Part shown: one piece after another, positions 15,595-24,500 of the stretch
Layout: every line of letters begins with the position of its first letter
Numbering within the stretch: the first letter of the stretch is position 1
Assembly (NCBI GenBank): GCA_003597945.1
Contig: QZJS01000063.1
Location: 1 to 33,169 of the forward strand
DNA from: Desulfobacteraceae bacterium
Lineage (GTDB): Bacteria; Desulfobacterota; Desulfobacteria; Desulfobacterales; Desulfosalsimonadaceae
Length of the DNA: 33,169 nt
Reading direction: 5' to 3'
Notes under the pieces: generated by a model
What the model saw: only the letters and a program-made list of their open reading frames with translations
Told to the model about the DNA's origin: nothing
Databases searched by the model: none
Position numbers and translations under genes: made by a program

Positions 15595-15623
15595 TTTATA
15601 TCGGCGGATCATCATTTTATCAA
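15595..15623 (-). promoter_or_regulatory. promoter of the DUF4911-miaB-DUF151-PHP operon
   Basis: TTGATA (15623-15618) and TATAAA (15600-15595) are 17 nt apart on the minus strand, with a predicted start near 15588. The box match and spacing are good and the leader is about 33 nt. Confidence 0.72.
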
Positions 15624-15636
15624 CTAAAATTCGGGG

Positions 15637-15650
15637 CATCAATATTGATG
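15637..15650. repeat. 14-bp perfect palindrome in the DUF4911/recJ divergent region
   Basis: CATCAATATTGATG is a perfect palindrome located between the minus-strand promoter (15595-15623) and recJ. It could be an operator for a dimeric regulator. A chance AT-rich palindrome is also possible. Confidence 0.4.
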
Positions 15651-15743
15651 AAACCATAAAAAGTCCGATTTTTCGCTTCAAGAGTCTTTCGGGGCGCGAT
15701 TTTTGATTGTGCCGTTATACCGGTTTACGTTATAGGCAAGGCT

Positions 15744-17474
15744 ATGAAAAGACGATGGCAGGTAAAACCTTCAGACCCACTTCTTGTGGATCGGATATGC
15801 CGTGAATCCGGATGTCATCGGGTCATCGCGGCCATCATGGCCAACCGCGGCATTGCCTCCGGCGCCGCGCTGGAAGCATTTTTGAATCCCTCCTGGTCGC
15901 GGGTCCGATCCATTGACCGGCTGATTGATATGGACAAAGCCGTGGGCCGGATTGCCGATGCCCTTTTTCGCAAGGAAAAAATCCTGATATTCGGCGATTA
16001 TGATGTTGACGGCATCACCGCGACCACCATCCTGCTTGAATTTCTTCTTCATGCCGGTGCTGATGCCACCTATTATATTCCGGATCGCATGACCGAGGGT
16101 TATGGTCTGGCGGCAGGCCATATCGACGATGTGGCCCGTGTCCGGGGCGCCACGCTGCTGATCACGGTGGATTGCGGGTCCGACAGCCATGATGCCGTAA
16201 AACGTGCGGGCCAATATGGAATCGATGTCATTGTTACCGATCATCACAGGGTTTCCACTTCCATGCCGGAAGCTTGCGCACTGGTTAATCCCTGCCGGAA
16301 CGACTGCCCTTCAAAAGCGACCTGTCTGGCCGGCGCCGGCGTTGCTTTTTTTCTTATCATCCGCCTGCGGGCTTATCTGCGGGATAAGGGCTTCTGGCAT
16401 GAGGGCCGGCCCCAGCCGAACCTGAAGGATTACTGCGACCTGGCCGCCCTGGGCTCTATTTCGGATGTGGTGCCGATGGTTTCAGATACCCGGCTGATTA
16501 CCCGAGTCGGCCTGGAAGTATTAAATACCCGCCCCCGCCCGGGCATCCAGGCACTGTTAAACATCAGCGGAAACAAAAAACAGACAATTGACGAAGAAGA
16601 TATCGGATTCCGCATCGGTCCGCGTCTTAACGCCACCGGCCGCATGGAACGCGCTGATCTGGGCGTGGAGATTCTGCGGACCCGGGACCCGGCCGAGGCC
16701 GTAACTCTGGCGGAAAGAATAAATCTCCTCAATCAGGACCGTCAGGCCATTGAAAAAAGTATCCATCACCGGATCCGGATGTATTTTGAGGAATCGCCGG
16801 AGCTGCTCACCAGAAAAACCATTGTACTGTGCCAAACCAACTGGCACGAAGGGGTTTTGGGCATTGTGGCCTCCCGGCTGGTGGAACGGTTTTACCGGCC
16901 GGTGGTACTGATCTCGTTCAGAGATGGTCTGGGCAAAGGCTCGGCCCGGAGTGTACCCGGCGTCGACATGCATGCAGCCATTGCCGCCTGCGCCGCTTAT
17001 CTGGATGGCTACGGGGGGCATCCCATGGCTGCCGGCATACGACTCCGTCCGGAAAATTATGATCCTTTTAAAAAGGCATTTGAAGATATCATCACAAAAA
17101 TGACCGCCGGACTGGATTTAACCCCGACCTTTGACATCGACTGCGCTCTTGACATCGATTTGATCTCGGATTCGCTTATGGATGAACTCGCGGCCCTGCA
17201 ACCCTTCGGTCCCGATCATCTTGAACCGGTTTTTCTGGCAAGAAACGTAAGCGTCGGGTTTGCAAAGGAAGTCGGCGCAGGACACATACGGTTTGCACTG
17301 ACCAACGCCAGGCGTAAAAACGCCCCGCCGGTTACGGCCATCTGGTTTAACGCGGACCTGGATGCGGCCCGGCAGCGGTTCTTTCCTCAAATGGTCTATC
17401 GTTTGCGGCATAATCACTGGAAAGGGAAAACAAGTGTTCAGATCATGATTGACGATGTCGTATTGCAGCCATGA
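15744..17474 (+). CDS. recJ: single-stranded-DNA-specific 5'-3' exonuclease RecJ
   Basis: RecJ degrades single-stranded DNA 5' to 3' in RecF-pathway recombination, mismatch repair and fork processing. The 576-aa protein has the DHH phosphoesterase core: LIFGDYDVDGITAT (Asp85, Asp87, Asp89), ITVDCGSDSHDAV (Asp143) and VTDHHRV (Asp166, His167, His168), then the DHHA1 domain with NATGRMERADLGVE and GIVASRLVERFYRPVV, the GHPMAAGI motif, and an OB-type C-terminus. The length is typical. ATG 15744 has only a weak AAGG 5 nt upstream. It leads a plus-strand set with the 141-aa protein and the RNase Z-like gene, though the 109-nt gap leaves co-transcription open. Confidence 0.96.
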   Translation: MKRRWQVKPSDPLLVDRICRESGCHRVIAAIMANRGIASGAALEAFLNPSWSRVRSIDRLIDMDKAVGRIADALFRKEKILIFGDYDVDGITATTILLEFLLHAGADATYYIPDRMTEGYGLAAGHIDDVARVRGATLLITVDCGSDSHDAVKRAGQYGIDVIVTDHHRVSTSMPEACALVNPCRNDCPSKATCLAGAGVAFFLIIRLRAYLRDKGFWHEGRPQPNLKDYCDLAALGSISDVVPMVSDTRLITRVGLEVLNTRPRPGIQALLNISGNKKQTIDEEDIGFRIGPRLNATGRMERADLGVEILRTRDPAEAVTLAERINLLNQDRQAIEKSIHHRIRMYFEESPELLTRKTIVLCQTNWHEGVLGIVASRLVERFYRPVVLISFRDGLGKGSARSVPGVDMHAAIAACAAYLDGYGGHPMAAGIRLRPENYDPFKKAFEDIITKMTAGLDLTPTFDIDCALDIDLISDSLMDELAALQPFGPDHLEPVFLARNVSVGFAKEVGAGHIRFALTNARRKNAPPVTAIWFNADLDAARQRFFPQMVYRLRHNHWKGKTSVQIMIDDVVLQP

Positions 17475-17583
17475 CGGCTAAACTTTTTTTTAATGACTTT
17501 TTTCTTGAAATCAGGCCGCATTAAATTTATAAAGATATGTTTTATACATATTTTATAACAATTATGGAAAAAAGGTAATATCC

Positions 17584-18009
17584 ATGTCAAAACGATTCCG
17601 TCCGGGCAATCTTGGTGAATCACGGTTGATTTCAAAAATCGCTTCCACCTCGGAGCATGAACGCAGGCGCGCCATCATCTCAGTTTCCGATCATTTAGAG
17701 CCCCTGAGCAACGCCATTGCCATGAAACTTATTGAAAGCGAACTAGTTGAAACCAATAATAAACGCACCCTTCAGGAACAGATTGAATACTGCCTGGAAA
17801 AGTTGGCCCGGGCTGAAGATTTCGATATCGACTATCAGATCGCGCCGATCCGCATGCTTGTCCCCAATCCGCATATCGTCAGCCTGTACGTAACAGCCTT
17901 TGTCATTGAGCACCTGGTCAAACATAAAGATATTATTGATGTTTACGGATCGGATGAAGAGATTTACGCCTGCGTTAACCGACCGGTCATCGACCATCTA
18001 TCCCGGTAA
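17584..18009 (+). CDS. conserved-looking protein of unknown function (141 aa)
   Basis: I do not recognise a family. The protein begins MSKRFRPGNLGESRLISKIAS, is soluble and mostly helical, and has a charged N-terminal half rich in Arg, Glu and Leu. A C-terminal part (about 78-141) contains DIDYQIAPIRMLVPNPHIVS and ends DEEIYACVNRPVIDHLSR. There is no signal peptide, membrane segment or Cys motif. It is probably a real gene: AAAAAAGG precedes the ATG at good spacing, codon use resembles its neighbours, and its TAA overlaps the next start as TAATG. Coupling to an RNase Z-like hydrolase suggests the two act together, possibly as a partner or regulator. Confidence 0.7.
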   Translation: MSKRFRPGNLGESRLISKIASTSEHERRRAIISVSDHLEPLSNAIAMKLIESELVETNNKRTLQEQIEYCLEKLARAEDFDIDYQIAPIRMLVPNPHIVSLYVTAFVIEHLVKHKDIIDVYGSDEEIYACVNRPVIDHLSR

Positions 18010-19013
18010 TGCCTCCCGCGTTTTATCCTGTTCTGGTCAATTTGCCGACCGGTGATCCGGGTTTGTTTATTCCCCTGTTGTTTCAGCGGCGGGCCGTCAT
18101 GATGGATCTTGGCGACATCGCCGCCCTTTCCCCCAAAGATATCTTAAAGATCAGTCACGTCTTTATCACACACACCCATATGGATCATTTTATCGGATTT
18201 GACCGCCTGCTGCGCGTTTTTCTCGGACGGGAAAAAGAGGTCGTCCTTTACGGTCCCGAGGGTTTTCTCGCCAACCTGGAGGGGAAACTGACGGGATACA
18301 CATGGAATCTCGTGGATAATTACAAAAGCTGCCTGACGTTAACAGCCGTGGAAGTAGGAAAAGATACACTGATCCGGCGGCAATATTTGAGTCGGGAAAA
18401 GTTTTCGCCCGGCCCCATAGAGATTAGTGGCCGTCAGCAGAAAACGCTCCTCCACGAGGAGCCGGCGTTTCTGGTTTCCGGCGCGGTACTGGATCATGGC
18501 ATCCCCGTGCTGGGATTTTCCCTTAAGGAGAAATTTACCATCAATATCCGCAAAGACGCCATGAACAGGCTGGGGCTTTGCCCCGGACCCTGGCTGCAGG
18601 AATTTAAAAAGGCCCTGTACGACGGCGCAGACCCTGAATGCGTGGTCCGCGCGCCCCGGGAAAAATCAGGACCGGCTTCAACATGGCGTCTCGGCGATCT
18701 CACGGATGAACTGGCGATGATCACCAAAGGTCAGAAGATCGCCTATATCTGCGACGTGGGATACAGCCGATCCAATCGTGAAAAAATCATTGATCTGGTC
18801 CATGGCGCGGATCATCTGTTTATTGAAGCGGCTTTTCTTGAAAACGAGCACCGGCATGCCGTTCAAAAACATCACCTGACCGCCCGCCAGGCCGGAGAAA
18901 TCGCGGCTTCGGCAGGGGTCAGAAGATATACGCTGTTCCATTTCTCTCCCAGATACGAAGGCGCATCCGAAAAATTTTATAAAGAGGCCGCCGAAAGATT
19001 AAGCCTTGTCTAA
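18009..19013 (+). CDS. RNase Z-like metallo-beta-lactamase-fold hydrolase
   Basis: The 334-aa protein has the MBL signature THTHMDH (His55, His57, Asp59, His60). Further ligand motifs are VLDHGIPVLGFSL, a downstream Asp in YICDVGYS, and a C-terminal HFSPRY resembling the HFSQRY of RNase Z and elaC-type enzymes. These point to a two-zinc phosphodiesterase of the RNase Z group (tRNA 3' end or other RNA or nucleotide processing). The N-terminal GTG/GxxxP start usual in RNase Z is replaced by an unusual stretch (FYPVLVNLPTGDPGLFIPL), and there is no clear exosite arm, so it may be a divergent paralogue with a different substrate. Its start overlaps the preceding stop by one base. Its 3' end overlaps the convergent tetR gene by 15 bp. 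Confidence 0.8.
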   Translation: MPPAFYPVLVNLPTGDPGLFIPLLFQRRAVMMDLGDIAALSPKDILKISHVFITHTHMDHFIGFDRLLRVFLGREKEVVLYGPEGFLANLEGKLTGYTWNLVDNYKSCLTLTAVEVGKDTLIRRQYLSREKFSPGPIEISGRQQKTLLHEEPAFLVSGAVLDHGIPVLGFSLKEKFTINIRKDAMNRLGLCPGPWLQEFKKALYDGADPECVVRAPREKSGPASTWRLGDLTDELAMITKGQKIAYICDVGYSRSNREKIIDLVHGADHLFIEAAFLENEHRHAVQKHHLTARQAGEIAASAGVRRYTLFHFSPRYEGASEKFYKEAAERLSLV

Positions 19014-19610
19014 GGCATCGGTGCCCTGGCGCATGATGATCAGCGCCAGCTTGTGAATGGCTTTGCGCTTTTCCTCGGCGGTCCGGCCGGGGTAGTTTCT
19101 GAAGGTCAGTACGATTCCGGCCAGGGAAGCAAAAAAGGCCTGGGTATTGAGGCGGAGCTTGCCCGAGCCTTCGGTGCCCTTCACCAGTTTGTCGAACATG
19201 TTTAAAAAGTAACGCTGAACCCCGTTGAATTTTTTTAATGCCTGGGGATTAAGCTCGCCGCGGATCATGAAATGGCACATCATCTGGAAGGTGGCTTCAT
19301 TGTCGATCATGTAGTCCACCACGGCCAGCGTGATGTCTTCAATGGTATCCCGATGTTCTAAACGCTGCTGGAAGCGTTCTTCAATTTCGTTTATATCCTG
19401 AATAAGGGCTTCCACAAAGAGATCGTCCCGGCTTGGAAAATAACGGTAAATGGAGGCGGCCGACACGCCGGCCTTGACGGCGATGTCGCGCATACCGATT
19501 TCATGAAACGATTTTTCCTCAAAGAGTTCCTTGGCCGCCTTGATGATCAACCGTTTCCGGACCTCCCGTTCATCTTCCCGCAATTGTTTAAAAGTGGATT
19601 TATCCCCCAC
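18999..19610 (-). CDS. TetR/AcrR family transcriptional regulator
   Basis: From GTG 19610 the 203-aa protein has an N-terminal TetR helix-turn-helix: IIKAAKELFEEKSFHEIGMRDIAVKAGVSAASIYRYFPSRDDLF (about 22-65), then an all-helical ligand and dimerisation domain. The frame is open upstream to 19655, but GTG 19610 is preceded by GGAGG with 8-nt spacing, whereas the ATG at 19631 has no ribosome binding site and falls within a putative -10 box. No effector or target can be read. No transporter or acyl-CoA gene lies next to it, so its regulon is elsewhere or is itself. Confidence 0.9.
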   Translation of the reverse strand: MGDKSTFKQLREDEREVRKRLIIKAAKELFEEKSFHEIGMRDIAVKAGVSAASIYRYFPSRDDLFVEALIQDINEIEERFQQRLEHRDTIEDITLAVVDYMIDNEATFQMMCHFMIRGELNPQALKKFNGVQRYFLNMFDKLVKGTEGSGKLRLNTQAFFASLAGIVLTFRNYPGRTAEEKRKAIHKLALIIMRQGTDALDKA

Positions 19611-19631
19611 TGTTTCTTCCTCCTGATTCAT

Positions 19632-19660
19632 AATGAGTAATGTAATAATGATCAAAACTT
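19632..19660 (-). promoter_or_regulatory. possible tetR promoter
   Basis: TTGATC and TATGAA lie 17 nt apart on the minus strand just before the tetR ribosome binding site. The predicted start would fall close to the ribosome binding site, so the call is weak. The region 19661-19863 between tetR and the HD-GYP gene shows nothing else I can name. Confidence 0.35.
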
Positions 19661-19863
19661 CAGCCAGACGCAGCGACGTCGGATCAGGCTTTGTCCGGAA
19701 ATAAGGATTATCGTTATCTCCGACAAACCCTTAGTAAAGAGCCGCTGAAAACTTAATCATAAATAATATCAAAGTTCATGGAAATAAACAATGTTTTTTT
19801 ATCACGGAAAAAATTAGTACCGATAGAAATCACAATGGGCGGAATTACAAGCAACAACAGAAA

Positions 19864-21429
19864 TCAATCGGGGTATTGTTCATTGATTTTGATGAATTCG
19901 TCAAGATTTTCCATGAAAATATCCACCAGCCGGGGATCAAAACGCAGGCCCCGTTCTTTGGTTATAAAAGCCACAACCTGGTCCATGGGCCATTTTTCTT
20001 TATATATCCGGGCGTGCGAAAGAGAATCAAACACATCGGCCAATGAGGTGACCCTGCCGTAAATATGGATGTCTTCACCTTTTAATCCCCTGGGATATCC
20101 GTTGCCGTCCCAGCGTTCATGATGCTGGTGAGCGACAATGGCGGCGGCATTCATTATCGATCGTTTGGAGCATTTGAAAAGCTCGTTCCCGATGGTGGTA
20201 TGGGGTTTTACCAGTTCAAACTCCTCCGGTGTCAGGCGCGCGGGTTTAAGAAGAATCGCATCCGGAATGGCCACCTTTCCCACATCATGCATGGGCGCCA
20301 CCATGCGCAGCAGATCCGCTTCCTCCTGGCTCAGCCCCGCCTTAAGCGCCAGCAGATGGCAGAACAGGGATACCCGGTAGGCGTGTTTGCCCACTTCAAT
20401 GGAACGGCTTTCCACCACCTCGCCCAGGGTCATCAGCATCTCTTTGTGGGTATCGACGATTTCACTGTTTAATAAAAGATTTTCAAACGCAGCAGCGACA
20501 TTGTTTGAAAATATTTTGATAAGATCCTGGTCGAGCTTACCCAAGTGCCCGCAGCATTTGAGATAGAGCAGGTTCTTTTTTTTGCTGCGGGTCACGAAGT
20601 ACCCCACGTAAATATCGTCGATGAAAAGACTGCGTTCTTCGCGTACGGCCTGCTGCAGGTAAGAGATGACATCATCGGGAAAAATATCGGACACATAGTG
20701 ATCAACCGCGTTTTCATAGATCCCGGTGGCGGCGAGAATAATGAATTCTTCCCCGTCGCTTTTGTCATTAATGGCGCTGAAACCGGACAATTGCAGATAA
20801 ACGGAATTTTCATCGAGCTTTAAAATGGATATGAGCTGGGTCAGAACGCCTTTTGCAAAATTCTTAAGCGGCTGGTGTTCGAAAAGATGGGCTGATGACT
20901 TAATGATCTGCTCCAGGCCGATGCGGCTTTTTTCAATGATCCGCAGGTCCCGGTAGGAACGGAGCGCGGATGTGATGGTGGTAAAAAGCTTTTGTACGGT
21001 CAGCTCGGTTTTTTCCTTGTATTCGTTGATATCATAATCGATGATCACACGCTTTTCAGGCGCCTTGCCCGGCTGGCCGGTGCGAAGGACGATACGGACA
21101 AACGTGTTTTGAAGGTCCTGGCGTATCCATTGGGCCAGCTTCAGGCCGGCGTCATCGGTTTCCATGACCACATCCAGCAGAATAATGGCCGTGTCCGGAT
21201 GTTTTTCCAGCAACGTCATCGTCTCCCGGGCGGAATAAGCACTCAGAAACTCTAAAGCCCGGCCTTCGAAAACATAATCACCCAAAACCATCCGCGTGAC
21301 GCTGTGCACTTCGGATTCATCATCGGCGATAATGATTTTCCATGTTTTCTTCTTTATTGCTGTTTTTTCAGGCTGGGCTTGATCCAGGACGGATTTTTTT
21401 TCACCGGGTTGGTTTTCAGATAATTCCAT
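19864..21429 (-). CDS. REC-DUF3369-HD-GYP response regulator (probable c-di-GMP phosphodiesterase)
   Basis: The 521-aa protein begins with a receiver domain (IIIADDESEV with Asp36/37; phospho-acceptor Asp86 in ILLDVVM; Lys in NEYKEKTE). A middle GAF-like DUF3369 domain spans about 170-325. The C-terminal HD-GYP domain carries HDVGKVAIPD (His381, Asp382), HQHHERWDGNGYPRGL and the GYP triad at 444-446. Metal ligands are present, so c-di-GMP hydrolysis is likely and would be controlled by phosphorylation. The cognate histidine kinase is not adjacent. A GGAGG element lies about 20 nt upstream of the ATG and a nearer GGAG about 13 nt upstream; both are rather distant. Output on motility, pili or biofilm is an inference, supported only loosely by the pilin locus in the same window. 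Confidence 0.93.
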   Translation of the reverse strand: MELSENQPGEKKSVLDQAQPEKTAIKKKTWKIIIADDESEVHSVTRMVLGDYVFEGRALEFLSAYSARETMTLLEKHPDTAIILLDVVMETDDAGLKLAQWIRQDLQNTFVRIVLRTGQPGKAPEKRVIIDYDINEYKEKTELTVQKLFTTITSALRSYRDLRIIEKSRIGLEQIIKSSAHLFEHQPLKNFAKGVLTQLISILKLDENSVYLQLSGFSAINDKSDGEEFIILAATGIYENAVDHYVSDIFPDDVISYLQQAVREERSLFIDDIYVGYFVTRSKKKNLLYLKCCGHLGKLDQDLIKIFSNNVAAAFENLLLNSEIVDTHKEMLMTLGEVVESRSIEVGKHAYRVSLFCHLLALKAGLSQEEADLLRMVAPMHDVGKVAIPDAILLKPARLTPEEFELVKPHTTIGNELFKCSKRSIMNAAAIVAHQHHERWDGNGYPRGLKGEDIHIYGRVTSLADVFDSLSHARIYKEKWPMDQVVAFITKERGLRFDPRLVDIFMENLDEFIKINEQYPD

Positions 21430-21474
21430 ATGGGCCTAATTCTCCGCCTCCAGGGTGCAGTATATTTTGAGATC

Positions 21475-21504
21475 ACCATAACATTATTTTCTATATTATT
21501 GCAA
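21475..21504 (-). promoter_or_regulatory. promoter of the HD-GYP regulator gene
   Basis: TTGCAA (21504-21499) and TATGGT (21480-21475) are 18 nt apart on the minus strand in an AT-rich region, about 45 nt upstream of the ATG at 21429. Confidence 0.55.
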
Positions 21505-21583
21505 GAATTCACTGACAGGATTTATTGACAAAAAATTAATTTCAATGTCATCGGGAGCCCCGTATATGCTCAATATCGAACAT

Positions 21584-24500
21584 TTACCAGTCAACGGGTA
21601 CGCGGACGGCCTGTCCGGCTTTGTTGTGAAACAGCACGTAGCCGTTATTTTGTCCAAACCGGTATATGGCTAAGGTAATTTCAACATCTTTTTTACAATA
21701 TGTCACCAGATCCGAGATATTGCCCTCCTGCCACCAGCGCAGGGCTTGGAGACCGTCCGCGGTCTTTTTTTCCCCCAGACTGGCAATGGCCAGATTGTCC
21801 AATGAAACACGGTATCCGAGATGCCTGTGAACCGATTCGATCAGATCAAGGGTGGGAAAATCAGCCATGTCCTCAGTTGTATATGCGCTGAGCACCCGGT
21901 AATCAAAACGCCGGATATTAAATCCCACGATCAGATCTAACTGTTTAAGGGTATCGATTAATCGGCCGATCTGATCCTCGAGAAAAGAAATATATGCATC
22001 TGTTTTCGAATCATAGAGAACCGCGCAACTGATTCCCATTTTATGCGCATTATGCCACCCGCCGACCTCTTGTGCCGACCGGCGGGTTTCAATATCGAGT
22101 ACTCCATATTTTATCAGGTTGTTGCCGGAATATGATAACGCGGATTCCAGGACTGGCGGCGACGGGGATAATATCATCGCAGAAGCAGTATCTGCAGCGG
22201 TTGTTGTTATAGACGGCACGGGATGCGTTGAGGATGCCGTTGTTTTGGAAGAATTTATCATTTTCGAAAAGGCAACGCCTTTGAGGGGAACCGCGACTGG
22301 TGAACGGGTTTTGACCAGCCGCTTTTTTTTTGCTGTGAGTTGGTCGAGGATGAATACGGCGGCGGCTTTATCTATGGGACGGTTGCCGGAACCGCATTTG
22401 GGAGAATGCACGCATGACGGGCATCCGGTCTCACACGGACATGACGCGATCAACTCACTGGTTTGGATGATGAGACTATCGGCCATCTTAAATGCAAGGC
22501 GCGTCAACCCGATCCCTCCCGGGATGCTGTCGTACACAAATACGGCAGCGGCGCCTACTTGTGCATGAAACGGAATGGAAATGCCGCCAAAGTCATTACG
22601 GTCCGTAAGCACAAACAGGGGACAGATTCCGATTAAGGCATGTTCTACAGCATGGATGCCGCCCATAAAATGCAGTCGTTTATCAACAACACCATCGGCA
22701 ATCTGTTGGGGTATCGCAAACCAGATGCCTTCCGTTTCAAACACCAGCGGCGGAAGGTCTAATGGAATCGTGCTGATATGACGCCTGCCGTAAATATGGC
22801 GTTTTTCATATCCGGTCACCTGGTCGGTGACCTTGAGGCGACCGAATCCCACACGGGTGCCCAGGACTTCGCGTTCCTGAAAGGTTTCTAAAATTTCGGT
22901 TTCTTTATGGCCCTGCACACGGGTGTAGTAGACGGGCCGGGCCGGCGATACCGTGATGGTGCGGGTGCCCGTATCGAGACGCTCGACCTGGAATGTTCTG
23001 CCGTGATGCAGATAAATCGCGCCGGGGTGCGTTTCTTTAAAGGCTCGGAAGCCGTCGATTTCACCGAGATGCTCGTTGGATTGCGCGGATATGATAACAT
23101 ATCGATCGCCGCTTCCCCGCAAATCCACATGCCGGTGCGGCGACATGGAAGAGGAAAACCATTGGCTTCCATCGCCGCTTCTCAGCAGTGCGCCGGATTT
23201 TTCCAATTCAGCCATGGCCGTTGATGCCGACTCCCTGGCTATATATGGTTCATCGCTCCGCAAAGGCAATTCCGCGGCGGCGCACACCAGGTGTTTTTTT
23301 AAAATATTGGGGTTGTCGGGGTTGATCACGGCGGTTTCCGGTCCCCTGGAAAAAAACATGTGGGGATGGCGCATGAAATACTGATCCAGGGCATCTTCAC
23401 CCGCGATCATGATAACGGCCGAAGCCTGACCGCCCCGTCCCACACGTCCTCCCCGCTGCCAGGTGGACATTACGGTCCCGGGATATCCCACCAGGATGCA
23501 CAGATCAAGATTGCCGATATCAATCCCGAGTTCAAGGGCACTGGTGGAAATCACTGCCAGCAGTTCGCCTGAAACAAGTTTTCTTTCGATCTCCCTGCGT
23601 TCCTCGGGAAGATACCCCGCGCGATAGGCGCTGATCCGGCCGGCAAATTTTCCTTTCTGGCTGCCGGCCCATACGGCGATCAGTTCCGTCATTTTTCGGG
23701 ACTGGGTATAAATAATGGTTCTGAGTTCACGATGCAAAGCGGCCTTGAGCAGCAGGATGGCGGCATGGGACGCGCTCTGCTCGGGATTAATAAACAAAAA
23801 ATAGCGCCGGCCCCGGGGAGCCCCGCTGTCGTCTTCGGTTTCAACGTCGAGACCGGTCAGATCCCGGGTCAATTCCGCCGGATTGGCAATAGTGGCGGAG
23901 CTGAACACAAATGTCGGATCAGCGCCGTAATGTTCGCAGATCCGTCGAAAGCGCCGGAAGATCTGCGCCATGTGAGATCCCAGCACTCCCCGGTAGGTAT
24001 GGACTTCATCGATAACCACAATGGAAAGATGGGAAAAAAAGTGTTCCCATTTCTGATGATGCGCCAGAAACGACAAATGGATCATTTCCGGGTTGGTTAA
24101 AATCACATTGGGCGGAGATCGGCGGATTTTTTTCCTGTGCCAGTCAGTGGTATCGCCGTCATAGATACCCGCCGATAAACCGGGGGTTTGACAGGCGGCG
24201 ACCATCTGCTCAAATGTACGCATCTGGTCCTGGGCCAGTGCTTTAAGGGGAAACACATACAAGGCGCGCGCATCCGGTGATATGAACATTTTCTCCATCA
24301 CGGGCAGATTGTATATCAACGTTTTTCCACTGGCTGTGGGAGTGGCCACCACAACATGCCTGCCGGACCGAATTAAACCAATGGCGCGCATCTGATGGGA
24401 ATAAAGAGAATGGATATGGTTGGATTTCAATATTTGCTTGATGTGTTTGGAACGCAGTTTCCCGATGGCGGATAAGGATTCAGGTTTTTCCGGAAACATC

